64,000 nt of DNA from B1SED10-75 sp964636865 (GCA_964636865.1 CAZWVJ010000004.1:1-64000); one strand, 5' to 3'. Positions 8,606 to 18,188 are shown, counted from the stretch's first letter. Numbers and translations are program-made. Notes: generated by a model not told the origin, from the sequence alone.

Positions 8606-9097
8606 TTACCAGCTTTCCGGAGGATCCGGCGAAATTCTTATCCGTCCCGTAGCCAAATAGACAATAATATAAATGCGATCGCCCCTATCATTACCCAGGC
8701 TTATAGTTCCGGCCCTGTTCGGGCTGCCGGTGCGATTGAAAGACAACCTGCGAAAAATACCCCCATCATATAAAGGAAAATTATTGTAAGCAATAAAAAT
8801 ACCCTCCGGTAAGCTTACATTTTTTCGACCACAGGGCGTATAAATTCTGTAAGCTTCCCTATGCAGGTAAAATAAAATATAGCTAGTTTTTCCCGAAGCC
8901 AAGGCTGTCTGCTGGACATAGCGGAAATCAGCCGCCATTAGCCGCGCTTGTTTTTCCAATTCACTTTCTCCACTTAGATAATCTATTGCCGGAACGGCTG
9001 TTATAGCAATAATACCCATTATTCCCAACACTACTAAAATTTCAATTAGGGTAAATCCTTTTTCAAAAGGCGGTTTTAAATTCCCAAAATTTTTCAT
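8606..9097 (-). CDS. Type IV minor pilin, GspH/FimT-like
   Basis: 163 residues. A short leader ends in Gly14 before FTLIEILVVLGIMGIIAIT, the class III signal cleaved and N-methylated by prepilin peptidase, with the conserved Glu5 of the mature protein. The rest is a globular pseudopilin domain ending in GRIRISPDPPESW, with an ARLMAADFRYVQQTALASGK region like GspH. Probably a minor pilin that primes pilus assembly. Last gene of the pilus cluster. Confidence 0.88.
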   Translation of the reverse strand: MKNFGNLKPPFEKGFTLIEILVVLGIMGIIAITAVPAIDYLSGESELEKQARLMAADFRYVQQTALASGKTSYILFYLHREAYRIYTPCGRKNVSLPEGIFIAYNNFPLYDGGIFRRLSFNRTGSPNRAGTISLGNDRGDRIYIIVYLATGRIRISPDPPESW

Positions 9098-9117
9098 TCC
9101 TTATCTATAATTCTCCT

Positions 9118-9684
9118 TTATCCACTGTGAAAGTATATTTTAAATGAAACCTCCAGCTGCATTTCTTCTGATCCTTTTTCTCTATATATAGACACATTTT
9201 CTACACTTAAAGGATGATTAAATTCTTCCATAACCTTTAAAAATTCCAATAATTTAGTGGGATTAGTAGTGTTTGCCCCATTCACCTCCAGTTTAAACCC
9301 AATAGAGGTAAATTTGTCGTTTTCCCCGTATTCCCGGCTTTCAGTTCTAAAAGAAGAAATCTCCGGCGGGGCATTTCCCAAGAGTATATCCAATTCCCCA
9401 AAAACTTCATCCAATTCTCTTTTTAGAGGAATTTCATCTTTTTGCATTTTTTTTCTTTCCTGCCATATAGTCCATTCTTTTTCCACTGCTTTTTTATCTG
9501 CAAGGAGTTTATCTTGCTCCAAATTTTTTTGCTCCCAAAATACTTTACTGTCATTTAAATCACATATACTTGCAGCTGCCGGGTAAACCCAAAAGTAACT
9601 TGCCAGTATAATTAAAAAAATGTTGATAATCACGATAAGGAGAAATATCGGGTTTCCCCCCAATATTTTAATTAATTTTCGCAT
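9118..9684 (-). CDS. PilO-like pilus assembly protein
   Basis: 188 residues from the ATG at 9684, chosen because GGAGGAGG lies nine bases upstream. A longer in-frame reading to 9903 would translate the inverted-repeat element at 9764-9895 and is rejected. One transmembrane helix (about residues 12-32) is followed by a coiled region and an alpha/beta domain ending in EVSFKIYFHSG. The topology, and the position after PilM and PilN, fit PilO, which couples the cytoplasmic ATPases to the pilus. Sequence similarity to PilO is weak, so the call rests mainly on context. Confidence 0.72.
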   Translation of the reverse strand: MRKLIKILGGNPIFLLIVIINIFLIILASYFWVYPAAASICDLNDSKVFWEQKNLEQDKLLADKKAVEKEWTIWQERKKMQKDEIPLKRELDEVFGELDILLGNAPPEISSFRTESREYGENDKFTSIGFKLEVNGANTTNPTKLLEFLKVMEEFNHPLSVENVSIYREKGSEEMQLEVSFKIYFHSG

Positions 9685-9763
9685 ATTATTATGCCTCCTC
9701 CGGCGTAGCAGCCTTACTTGCCTTTTGTTATTCCTAAACATCATCACAGCGAAGCTTTTATAA

Positions 9764-9895
9764 AGGCACGGGGACGGTTCCTTTGCCTCGCAAGCTACGT
9801 GGACGGTTCGAGCGTCCCGTAGCGAAGCAAAGGCCGAAGGGAAGGCAATGCAATCTTTCCCCGAAACAACGGAACCGTTCCTGTACCGTGTGCCT
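9764..9895. repeat. Palindromic repeat element (REP/BIME-like) between the PilN- and PilO-like genes
   Basis: Imperfect inverted arms, AGGCACGGGGACGGTTCC at 9764-9781 and its partner at 9871-9895 (which carries a few extra bases), enclose a second stem of CTTTGC...CTACG against CGTAG...GCAAAG and an extra internal GGACGGTTC. The region is more GC-rich than its surroundings and separates two genes that otherwise would be adjacent. Motifs of this GGGGACGGTTC kind occur as scattered palindromes in other Clostridia. No target duplication is obvious. Confidence 0.6.
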
Positions 9896-9929
9896 TCAGG
9901 CAACAGAACCTTCTCCTTGCCTTTTATTC

Positions 9930-10535
9930 CTATTCCTGATAATCTTTTGCAGGTAACTCACATAATACAGCATCTATACTATATTCATAATAATTAAGAC
10001 TTGATAAATTGCCCGGCACAGAAATAGATAAGGTTGATTCAGACGGGGGAGAAAAAAATATATCGGAAAGTTTTACTTCTTCCAGAAATTCCAAACGCTC
10101 CAATGCAAGGATGAAAGCAGCAATATTTTCCAAATCTGTTGCCTGGCCTTCTATCCTGAGGCAACCTTCATAAGTAGTGTTTATGTAATCTATATGCAAA
10201 AATTCCCGGGCAATAGATTTTACTTCCGTTAAATATTCGCTCCAACTAATGCGGTATTTTTGCATATCCTTCCATATATCAGCTTCCGCTTTCATGGAAT
10301 CAATTTCACTTTGCATTTTTTCCAGGTGTTCCAAGTGATATTCCTTTTCCATATAACTCTCCTGAAGAACTGTTGCCTGTTCGGAAAGGCAATCACCATA
10401 AGAATGAATAAAAATAACTCCTCCTCCCATAACTACCAATGTTAAAATTAAAGCCAATATACATAATGCCCGGTATAAAAATATTTTGGTCGCCGGTAAA
10501 AAGCCTTCAGGAAGTAAATTAATATCAGTTTTCAT
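9930..10535 (-). CDS. pilN: PilN-like pilus assembly protein
   Basis: 201 residues from the ATG at 10535, which overlaps the TGA of pilM as ATGA. The N-terminal MKTDINLLPEGF is the PilN segment that docks onto PilM. A transmembrane helix (about 20-45), a coiled coil (about 50-90) and a periplasmic-type alpha/beta domain follow. PilN links the cytoplasmic PilM ring to PilO. The translational coupling to pilM supports the call. Confidence 0.85.
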   Translation of the reverse strand: MKTDINLLPEGFLPATKIFLYRALCILALILTLVVMGGGVIFIHSYGDCLSEQATVLQESYMEKEYHLEHLEKMQSEIDSMKAEADIWKDMQKYRISWSEYLTEVKSIAREFLHIDYINTTYEGCLRIEGQATDLENIAAFILALERLEFLEEVKLSDIFFSPPSESTLSISVPGNLSSLNYYEYSIDAVLCELPAKDYQE

Positions 10536-11611
10536 ACCGCCTTCCACCCCCTTAAAGCTAATCCACCGGCAGTGCACAATCGGCTTGAATCTTCGGCAGG
10601 AGTATGATTGTTCTCCATATTATCCCGCGAGTCTAATAAACCAAAGGGAGATAACAACTGTGATTCCAAAGTTAATGATTCCGCTATAAAATGATCAAGT
10701 CCTTTCACGTTTGCTCCTCCACCGCACAACACAATACTTTTAAAATCAACTTCGTTATCCTGAATTCGCTGCACAAAATATTCCAATGAACGCCGGATAA
10801 GCTCCACCAAATCAGCAGCTATTTCTTGAAACCCCGGCAAAGTAAAAGGATTCTCACCAACAATCAGGCTGGAGGCAGTTGAATATTCTATTTGGTTTAT
10901 CTCTGCCACATGGCGGCATAAATGGTTTATCCCGGAGCCCAGCGTGCGGGAATAAACATAAGCGCCCCCTTCCATCACAAGAAGGTTGCTGTATTCCCCA
11001 CCTATATCCACCAACACTATTAGGGGATCATGAGGAGAAAATTGCGTGGGAGGACTATATAAACGGAAAATCCGACTAAGTGATAAAGGCTCAATTTCCA
11101 CCTTTACCGGATTTAATCCGGCTTTGCTTACTACCTCTATATACTCGGCAACAACTTCTCTATAAACTGCTACCGATAATATTTCCAGGACCTGCTCTCC
11201 GTTTACAATTCTTTCTCGGTCAAAAATATAATCTGTGATGAATTCTTCTGCCGGAATAGACAATTGCCTCTCCATTTCCCATTTCACTGCCGCAGATATC
11301 TCTTTCGAAGGCATTATAGGAAGGTTTAAAGTACGCAAAAATATGCTCTGGCTATTTATAGATATATTCACATCCTTTTTCTTTATGCCCAGTTCCTCCA
11401 CTATTTTTTTTAAATGTCCGGCAAGCGTTTCGCTATCGCTTATCCTTCCCTTTTTTATATTTCTCCCAGGGTAAGGATATATGCCGTAACGATAAAGTCT
11501 TGCGCCTTTTGTTTCTCGCTTAAACTGGACTAACTTTATGTGCGAACTTCCCAAATCCAGGCCAAGGGGAGAGAAGCTTGTTCCCCAAAAGCCCTTTATT
11601 ACTGACATCAT
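10532..11611 (-). CDS. pilM: Type IV pilus assembly protein PilM
   Basis: 359 residues, an actin-like (ASKHA fold) cytoplasmic protein. Visible are the phosphate-1 motif PLGLDLGSSHIKLVQ, the second phosphate motif VLVDIGGEYSNLLV and the adenosine motif IVLCGGGANVKGLDHF. PilM binds the N-terminal tail of PilN and takes part in assembly of the pilus motor. Precedes pilN with a 4-base overlap. Confidence 0.93.
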   Translation of the reverse strand: MMSVIKGFWGTSFSPLGLDLGSSHIKLVQFKRETKGARLYRYGIYPYPGRNIKKGRISDSETLAGHLKKIVEELGIKKKDVNISINSQSIFLRTLNLPIMPSKEISAAVKWEMERQLSIPAEEFITDYIFDRERIVNGEQVLEILSVAVYREVVAEYIEVVSKAGLNPVKVEIEPLSLSRIFRLYSPPTQFSPHDPLIVLVDIGGEYSNLLVMEGGAYVYSRTLGSGINHLCRHVAEINQIEYSTASSLIVGENPFTLPGFQEIAADLVELIRRSLEYFVQRIQDNEVDFKSIVLCGGGANVKGLDHFIAESLTLESQLLSPFGLLDSRDNMENNHTPAEDSSRLCTAGGLALRGWKAV

Positions 11612-11709
11612 TATAGCTTAAAGCCTCCTTCTCTATTAATTTTATATTTCACTCAAATAAAAATATATTTTTCCGCCTCATATGCTCCCCTACCTTCACC
11701 CCTTCCCTA

Positions 11710-13278
11710 TCAAGGCTGCATTACATATGGCTTAAATAACTGCCGCAGAAAATATCCCCTTGCCGGTAAATATTCGTTATATTCCGGAATTAGGTGATTA
11801 ATATCAGCATGGTATGCTCGAGTATGTTCTCCCTGTAAAATTAATTCATCTGCCAAAGCCGTTCCCCATAATACTTTATGATTTTCTTGATCCACCGATT
11901 CTCCGTTTTCCTTCTCTTCATTTTCGCCCATATTCCCCATATTTAAATTATGCCGGGCTATCATTAATCCCTCCATTTCCCACCGGGTAAAAGATTTCTT
12001 TCCCGGGAAATTATTTAAGGCCGGGACGGGCAAATTCTCATAAATAAATATAATTTCATCTGCCATAATTATCCCCCGGTAATTTTGCCTGCTTCCCGTT
12101 TCTACCTCTTCTATCCCTTCCGGCAAATGAGGCAGATGAAAGCTAAGAGTTCCTTCCACAATAATAACTCCATCAAAAAAAAGCGGGAGCAAGGCATTCT
12201 TTTCCGCATCTAAAGAATTTTCCACCGTAAGGTTACCATGCACCCGTGTTACTTCTTGCATAAATTGATGAATGTTTTCGTTGTTCCAAACTTCGCTGCC
12301 AAAACGCTCTTTAACAGCTCCCTCCCCATCTGTAGCCTCCACTCTGGACAGCAATTCTTCTTTAAATAGATCATAGTCAAATATTAAAGGAGGTATTTCA
12401 ACAAATCCGGCGCTTTCCGGTGTATTTCCCGTACACCCGGGCTTCGGATAAGTAAGGTAGTACCGCCCGGGCTCTTCCGGCTCAATTCCCGGTAAAAATA
12501 TACTCCCCGGTGTCTCTTCACTTACTTCCACAAACAATTTGGAGTTTGGCGTTTCATTACTCCAAATACTCAGCGGCTCAAGGGGAACCGGAGTACTGTA
12601 AGTAAGCAAAGGCATTTCAGAACAGCCTGCCGGCCTACGAATAAAGGTGCGGCTATCTTCCCCTGCAAATTCCACCAAAAGACGTCGTCCGGCATACACG
12701 TCACCATAAATGGCAGAGCCTTCAATATTTATATCTTCTTGCCCGGTTAATCCCTTCAAATACAATAATTCCTGGCCAAGCAAGGCTTTATTAAATAGAG
12801 GATTATATTCAACCAGTGCCCAGAGAGTTAGCCAACGCTCTTCTCCCTCATAGTTAACCACCCCTTGAGATTTTAATAAAACTTCATGGGCAGAAAGTTG
12901 GTCAAGGTGGTCATATCCCCGAGGGAGAGATTTTTCGTCATCCCAATCGCTTTCCCGATCATAAAAAGATACTCGAAAAGAACCCGCATCCGGTTCTTCC
13001 GGATCTAAAAAGCCCTCCACCGTTTGCCGGTAGGAAGGAGAGGTATTTAATACAGCTATTCCATACTCCAAGCCCGATTCGGTTACATAGTGAAGATCGC
13101 GAGCAAGTTTATATTTTCCCACCGTTTGGACTTCCACCCCGGCAATCCTCATTAACCCTAAGGATAAGACAGTAACAGCCATTCCCAAAATTAAAACCAG
13201 CACTATTACCGAGCCTTTATGGGAAAAATGCAAATTTGAAAATACCTCAAAGAAGCTTCCCATCAATTTACCTTTCAT
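11710..13278 (-). CDS. PilX-like membrane-anchored minor pilus protein
   Basis: 522 residues. A single N-terminal hydrophobic segment (KGSVIVLVLILGMAVTVLSL, about 21-40) followed by IAGVEVQTVGKYKLARDLHYVTESGLEYG resembles the PilX N-terminal domain, without a canonical G/FTLIE cleavage site. The large remainder is predicted to be outside the membrane and has no family I recognise. It overlaps the upstream PulJ/PilW-like gene by 11 bases, so it belongs to the minor pilin group. Surface or assembly role inferred. Confidence 0.7.
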   Translation of the reverse strand: MKGKLMGSFFEVFSNLHFSHKGSVIVLVLILGMAVTVLSLGLMRIAGVEVQTVGKYKLARDLHYVTESGLEYGIAVLNTSPSYRQTVEGFLDPEEPDAGSFRVSFYDRESDWDDEKSLPRGYDHLDQLSAHEVLLKSQGVVNYEGEERWLTLWALVEYNPLFNKALLGQELLYLKGLTGQEDINIEGSAIYGDVYAGRRLLVEFAGEDSRTFIRRPAGCSEMPLLTYSTPVPLEPLSIWSNETPNSKLFVEVSEETPGSIFLPGIEPEEPGRYYLTYPKPGCTGNTPESAGFVEIPPLIFDYDLFKEELLSRVEATDGEGAVKERFGSEVWNNENIHQFMQEVTRVHGNLTVENSLDAEKNALLPLFFDGVIIVEGTLSFHLPHLPEGIEEVETGSRQNYRGIIMADEIIFIYENLPVPALNNFPGKKSFTRWEMEGLMIARHNLNMGNMGENEEKENGESVDQENHKVLWGTALADELILQGEHTRAYHADINHLIPEYNEYLPARGYFLRQLFKPYVMQP

Positions 13279-13891
13279 AAGAATAACCGGTTAAATTCCG
13301 GAGATAAATTTTATTTTGAAGTTCTATTTTTTCCATTTGATCAATGCAGGTAATGATGGAAATCACTATAATTTGATTATTGTTATCCTCATAACTAAAT
13401 AAAACTTCATGTAAGTTGTCTGACAAAGGATAAGGGGCGGGATTAATGTAGTAAGTGTTGTTTAGCTCCGTCAGCAAAACACTTTTTCTTAAATAGAGGG
13501 TATTGTTTGGAGCCAACCAAATACGATAAAAAACAAAATGGGGCCTGCTTTCACCATCATATTGTTCTCCATAAAAACCGTAGTAAATCTCTCCGCTGGG
13601 AAATGATTCACTATAAGATTTATCATTCCAATGCTGTTCCCAGTTTTCGCCCATCCAGATCCATCCGGCATAACTAATATCTGCTTCCAAGCTGCGCATG
13701 GCCTGGCGGAGGTTTTGCATATTCTCTTGATAAATGACACTTTTTTCCCATGTGCCTAACCCTGTATAAGAAAGAGAATAAATACCCGTTACCACCAAAC
13801 TTACTAAAGCAGTGGCCACTAAAAGCTCAACCAGAGTAAAAGCATTCTCGCTCCTGCAAATTCTTATATTTTTTGTTATTACGGGAACCAA
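13268..13891 (-). CDS. Type IV minor pilin, PilW/PulJ-like
   Basis: 207 residues with the prepilin signal just before AFTLVELLVATALVSLVV; the residue before the Phe is Ala rather than Gly in the reading given, an unusual -1 position. The TTG start has only AAAGGGA immediately upstream, so the exact start is uncertain. The remainder (YAGWIWMGENW, IYYGFYGEQYDG, FSYEDNNNQ) is typical of a minor pilin globular domain. Sits between PilV-like and PilX-like genes. Confidence 0.8.
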   Translation of the reverse strand: MVPVITKNIRICRSENAFTLVELLVATALVSLVVTGIYSLSYTGLGTWEKSVIYQENMQNLRQAMRSLEADISYAGWIWMGENWEQHWNDKSYSESFPSGEIYYGFYGEQYDGESRPHFVFYRIWLAPNNTLYLRKSVLLTELNNTYYINPAPYPLSDNLHEVLFSYEDNNNQIIVISIITCIDQMEKIELQNKIYLRNLTGYSYER

Positions 13892-13928
13892 TCCCTTTCA
13901 CTATTTTTTAAAAGCTAATGCGCTAACT

Positions 13929-14366
13929 TTATAAGTATCCCGTTTCGGCCTTTAGTAATTCTTGCTTTAGATTACGCTCCAGGTAAGGTTCTTCTTCACC
14001 GTTCCAAAACACCCGTACCCGGAGACGCATAATTTTAATGGATTCCATCTCTGTGAAGGGCCTTTCTTCTATTGTTACCTCCGTTATGCGTTTAAACTCT
14101 GTAAAGCCATCAATATCCCCGTATGCTTCCGTAATACCTCCCGGTTTTGTAAACCCATCATTTTCCAGGCAATTATAACTTCTTTCTTTTAGCTCTTGAA
14201 GTTTTTCGCCGGCCAATTGAACACCTATTGTTTTTTCTCCGGCTTCAATAATATACCCGGAGCCCGCTACCAGCATACCCACTACCGCAGGTAACATAAT
14301 CCCAATAATAGCCAGGGCGATAAGGACTTCCACTAATGTTAACCCCTTACTACCCCTACATGACAT
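13929..14366 (-). CDS. Type IV minor pilin, PilV/GspI-like
   Basis: 145 residues from an ATG at 14366 (a TTG at 14402 is the alternative). Prepilin cleavage is expected at KG/LTLVEVLIALAIIGIM, with Glu at position 5 of the mature protein. The C-terminal part (TEVTIEERPF, LRVRVFWNGEEEPYLE) fits a GspI/PilV minor pilin. Immediately downstream of the prepilin peptidase gene. Confidence 0.82.
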   Translation of the reverse strand: MSCRGSKGLTLVEVLIALAIIGIMLPAVVGMLVAGSGYIIEAGEKTIGVQLAGEKLQELKERSYNCLENDGFTKPGGITEAYGDIDGFTEFKRITEVTIEERPFTEMESIKIMRLRVRVFWNGEEEPYLERNLKQELLKAETGYL

Positions 14367-14449
14367 TTGCTTTGCACAAACTCCGGAATGATTACCGCAC
14401 AAAGGGGCTTACCCCGCTTCCACATAATTAATTAAGAACAGGTTAATTT

Positions 14450-15238
14450 TTACTCAATAAGGCCGCTCATCTTGAGGTACCAACTCCATATTTGGGCGCC
14501 CCAAAATATCTCCACTAGCACTGCCAAGGAAAGAAAAGGGCCAAACGGCACCGGAGCTTTTCTATTTAGGCGCTTTAACAATAACATGGCCACAGCATAA
14601 ACCCCTCCCATAATAAAGCCCAGAAATATTACCAGTATTACTCCTTGCATACCCACAAAAAAACCTATCATTAACATTAGCTTAAAATCACCGGCACCCA
14701 TGCCGCCACGTCCTACTATAAAAATAAGCAGCATAATTCCGCCGCCTATAAGCATTCCCAATCCGGCATCTCCCCAAGCTACCCAGGTGCCATGCATAAG
14801 GGAATCTATAAACTTGAGGATTACCCCCACCCCCAAGCCTATAAGCAGAAACATATTAGGAATACGACGAAATTCAATATCAATTAATGAAATAACAAGC
14901 AGCAAACAAAGTAAAAAAAGGAAAGCTCCCGACTCCAAATTAAATCCCTCAAATAGAGGAATTATAACAAATAGCATTCCGGTAATAAGCTCCACCAAAA
15001 AATAGCGGGGGCTCACTTTTGCCCCACAATAACGGCACTTTCCCCGCAAGAAAAGATAACTAAAAAGAGGAAACAAATCTGCTATGTTTAAATGATGACC
15101 ACAAGAGGTGCATGCTGAGCTTGGTGACACGAGAGAGTATTCGCGGGGAAAACGATAAATAACTACATTAAGGAAACTACCTACTGCAAGGCCTAAAATA
15201 AATAATAAGAAATAGAAAACAATAGAATATAGATGCAT
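14450..15238 (-). CDS. pilD: Prepilin peptidase / N-methyltransferase
   Basis: 262 residues, eight or so membrane segments. It cleaves and N-methylates the pilins encoded around it. The zinc-binding cytoplasmic loop has two CxxC pairs (C43/C46 and C68/C71). The two catalytic aspartates of the A24 family are in SLIDIEFRRIPN (D120) and GMGAGDFKLM (D184). Confidence 0.95.
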   Translation of the reverse strand: MHLYSIVFYFLLFILGLAVGSFLNVVIYRFPREYSLVSPSSACTSCGHHLNIADLFPLFSYLFLRGKCRYCGAKVSPRYFLVELITGMLFVIIPLFEGFNLESGAFLFLLCLLLVISLIDIEFRRIPNMFLLIGLGVGVILKFIDSLMHGTWVAWGDAGLGMLIGGGIMLLIFIVGRGGMGAGDFKLMLMIGFFVGMQGVILVIFLGFIMGGVYAVAMLLLKRLNRKAPVPFGPFLSLAVLVEIFWGAQIWSWYLKMSGLIE

Positions 15239-15292
15239 GATTAATACCCCATTCTTATATTTTTTTATGTAATGATCCAGAAATGATCCGGG

Positions 15293-15700
15293 TTAATTAT
15301 TATAATACACTCCCTCGGCCTGGCTTTCAATAACGTTTCCATCCCGTCGGTATCCCGGATCTACATGAAAAGGGCTCGCAGGTATTTCTCTCAGGTATCC
15401 GTGCAAAACCAGATCATGTTCTCGCTCATGGGCATAAAAAAATATACCGTTTATATCGCCGGGATGAGAAGGGTGCTCTTTATAATCCCGGTAATACATA
15501 TCATAAGCTCCCTGTAACAATTCTACATTATTTTGATCAGCTTTTTGACGTGCTTCTTTAAACCTGTTAGCTGTTAAAGGAACAGCAATGGAAACCAGAA
15601 TACCTAAAATGGCAACTACAGCCAAAAGCTCTACCAGGGTAAAACCGGACCCAAAAGGCTTACTAAATTTTTTTCTCAAAATTTTATTTAGATATAGCAC
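15293..15700 (-). CDS. Type IV pilin, probable major subunit
   Basis: 135 residues. Leader of 19 residues with basic charge, cleavage after Gly19 before FTLVELLAVVAILGILVSIAV, then a short globular domain with helices (RFKEARQKADQNNVELLQGAYDMYYRDY). Its position right next to pilC, pilT and pilB and its short GspG/PilA-like form make it the best candidate for the major pilin. GTG start preceded by GGAAGG. Confidence 0.82.
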   Translation of the reverse strand: MLYLNKILRKKFSKPFGSGFTLVELLAVVAILGILVSIAVPLTANRFKEARQKADQNNVELLQGAYDMYYRDYKEHPSHPGDINGIFFYAHEREHDLVLHGYLREIPASPFHVDPGYRRDGNVIESQAEGVYYNN

Positions 15701-15758
15701 ACAGGTTCCTTCCCTTATTTAGCTTTGAAATAGAAATTTTTATCAGGCACATCATTGG

Positions 15759-16976
15759 CTAAATCCCCTCATATATTTGAAACATAGGAATAATAAGAGA
15801 TGCCACCAATAAGCCCACAAATATCCCCACCAAAATCAAAACCACCGGTTCAATGATAATCCCCAAGCGATTAACCGCATAAGTGACCTCTCGTTCGTAA
15901 TAATCGGCCGCTCGATCTAACATTTCATCAAGTTGACCTGTTTCTTCACCTACTTTAATCATTTCTATGAGCAAAAGAGGAAATAACTCGGATTTTTTCA
16001 AAGATACCGACATAGGCCACCCCCTGCTTAAATCTTCCCTGCCGGCATTTAGAGCCGCCGCATAACCCCGATGTTCTAGTATATTTTCCAGCATTTCCAA
16101 AGCGGCAAGTAAATCTATTCCACTGGAGAGGAGGCTACCGAGATTGCGGGAAAAACGGAAAGCTATTACCTTTCGATAAATAGGAGCCAAAACAGGCATT
16201 TTTAATTTTAGCCATTCTGATAATACCTTTCCCCGTTTGACATTAAACAAAGGCCTCCAAGCAACCACAATACCCAATCCCACCAACAGAAACAAAGGCC
16301 AGTAATCTACCATAACCACACCAAGATCCATAATTGCCAAAGTTATCCAGGGAAGTTCTACCCCCATAGCTAAAATTGTTTCTCCGAAAGTAGGGAGAAC
16401 GAAAACGATCATAATTCCCAAAACAAGCAAAGCTATTGCGCTAACAATTAGAGGATAAGTCATAGCTCCCCGAATTTTTTCTTCCAAATCACTTTGCCTC
16501 TCATAATGTTCTGCCAAACGCTTAAGTACTTCCCCCAATATTCCGCCCAATTCCCCGGCAGCAATCATACCATTCATCATAGGCGGAAAAACTGCAGGAT
16601 ATTTTTCCAACGAGGCCGCCAGAGAATTGCCTTTTTCCACTTCCAGAGAAACTTCTTGTAATTTTTCTGCCAGAATATTATTTTCTACCTGCTTGCCTAC
16701 CACCTGCAAACTTCTTAAAATAGTAAAACCCGCTAAATACATAGTGGCTAACTGACGGCAAAGGAGCATATAGTCTCGCGATTTAATTTTTTGAGATAGA
16801 CGTAACTTGCTTATGTGTTTTACCTTAAACAACCAAGTTGCTTTTTCATTAATATCTATGGTGGTAAATTTTCTTTCCCGCAAAGATTGCAGAACTTCTT
16901 GCACATTTTCTGCTTCGTACCATCCTTTGTGAACGTAGCCCTGTGAGTCTTTAGCTTTGTAATTATAAAAAGGCAT
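15759..16976 (-). CDS. pilC: Type IV pilus inner membrane platform protein PilC
   Basis: 405 residues, the usual size. Two repeated GspF domains (about residues 67-195 and 270-400) each end in membrane helices; recognisable are FCRQL-type LLCRQLATMYLAGFTILRSL, GGILGEVLKRLAEHYERQ and VGEETGQLDEMLDRAADYYE. PilC is the membrane platform on which the PilB and PilT motors act. Confidence 0.96.
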   Translation of the reverse strand: MPFYNYKAKDSQGYVHKGWYEAENVQEVLQSLRERKFTTIDINEKATWLFKVKHISKLRLSQKIKSRDYMLLCRQLATMYLAGFTILRSLQVVGKQVENNILAEKLQEVSLEVEKGNSLAASLEKYPAVFPPMMNGMIAAGELGGILGEVLKRLAEHYERQSDLEEKIRGAMTYPLIVSAIALLVLGIMIVFVLPTFGETILAMGVELPWITLAIMDLGVVMVDYWPLFLLVGLGIVVAWRPLFNVKRGKVLSEWLKLKMPVLAPIYRKVIAFRFSRNLGSLLSSGIDLLAALEMLENILEHRGYAAALNAGREDLSRGWPMSVSLKKSELFPLLLIEMIKVGEETGQLDEMLDRAADYYEREVTYAVNRLGIIIEPVVLILVGIFVGLLVASLIIPMFQIYEGI

Positions 16977-17040
16977 TCTTAAGGTATCCTTCCGATAAGC
17001 TATTAATTGTATTTCAAATTTTTGTTTAATCTACAAAATT

Positions 17041-18165
17041 TTATGTTTTTGATACAGCTTCTGCCTCTGAAGCTGTATCAAGCATTTTGCCAAGAGATTC
17101 AGGGTCGATAGCATTTTCCATGGCAGTTTCATAGTCTATAAGTCCCCGCTTATGTAATTTTTGCAAACTGGAATCCATAAGATGCATCCCTTGTCGGATT
17201 CCTGTCTGGAGAAGAGAATATATCTGGTATATTTTACCTTCCCGGATGAGATTGCGAATGGCATTATTCGTTTTAAGTATTTCCGTGGCCACCACCCGCC
17301 CTTCACTATCATCACTGCGTTTTAGAAGTTTTTGCGATATAACCCCCACCAGGGTATTAGCCAATTGCACACGCACCTGCTCTTGCTGATAAGGCGGAAA
17401 AATATCTATGATGCGGTTTATTGTTTGGGGAGCATCAATGGTATGCAGCGTTGCCAGCACCAGATGGCCGGTTTCTGCAGCCGTTATAGCTGTGGAGATA
17501 GTTTCCAGATCCCGCATTTCTCCCACCTGAATGACATCAGGATCCTGGCGGAGAGCTGACCGTAGGGCAGAAGCAAAACTTAAGCTGTCAGTGCCAATTT
17601 CCCGCTGATTTATGATACTTTTTTTAGAAAAGTGAATATATTCTATAGGATCCTCCAGGGTAATAATGTGACAGCGGCGTTCACTGTTTATATGGTTTAT
17701 CATAGAAGCCAGGGTAGCCGTCTTACCACTGCCCGAAGGGCCTGTAACCAGTAAAAGGCCTCTTTTTTGCCCCGCCATACGCCCAACTGTACGTGGTAAC
17801 CCCAGGGCATTTACGGTAGGTACGGAAGGAGGTATAATCCGCATTGCTATAGCCATCCGGTTTTCTTGAAAGTAGATGTTCACCCTGCAGCGAATGTCTT
17901 CAGCAGACCTAAAAGAAAAATCAATTTCTCCGTTACTTGCCAATAATTTTGTTTCGACCTGAGGCATTATCTGAATTGCCAGAGATTTAATGTCTGCTTC
18001 CGCTAAAGCAGGGCATGCATAAATGTCTTCTTCCTTTTCGTTTCTTGCTGTATGTAAAGGAAATAGTTCACCCCAGATCCGCATCATGGGCGGCAAGCCA
18101 ATTTTCAAATGCAGATCGGAAGCTTTTCTAAGCACGGCTTCTCGCAGAAGCTCATTAATATTCAC
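17041..18165 (-). CDS. pilT: Pilus retraction ATPase PilT
   Basis: 374 residues. Walker A GPSGSGKT at 142-149, Asp box HIITLEDPIEYIH, Walker B RQDPDVIQVGEMRD and His box HLVLATLHT are all present. The C-terminal GIRQGMHLMDSSLQ corresponds to the AIRNLIRE/retraction region of PilT. It depolymerises the pilus, so twitching or DNA uptake is possible. GTG start with AAGGAGAGG. It lies 23 bp from pilB. Confidence 0.95.
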   Translation of the reverse strand: MNINELLREAVLRKASDLHLKIGLPPMMRIWGELFPLHTARNEKEEDIYACPALAEADIKSLAIQIMPQVETKLLASNGEIDFSFRSAEDIRCRVNIYFQENRMAIAMRIIPPSVPTVNALGLPRTVGRMAGQKRGLLLVTGPSGSGKTATLASMINHINSERRCHIITLEDPIEYIHFSKKSIINQREIGTDSLSFASALRSALRQDPDVIQVGEMRDLETISTAITAAETGHLVLATLHTIDAPQTINRIIDIFPPYQQEQVRVQLANTLVGVISQKLLKRSDDSEGRVVATEILKTNNAIRNLIREGKIYQIYSLLQTGIRQGMHLMDSSLQKLHKRGLIDYETAMENAIDPESLGKMLDTASEAEAVSKT

Positions 18166-18188
18166 TAACTGATCCTCTCCTTATAACC

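Noticed and set aside
9685..9903. N-terminal extension of the PilO-like frame
   Set aside because: It translates an inverted-repeat element, while a good ribosome site precedes the ATG at 9684.
13489..13740. 83-residue minus-strand frame inside the PilW/PulJ-like gene
   Set aside because: Out-of-frame overlap with a recognised pilin gene and no ribosome site.
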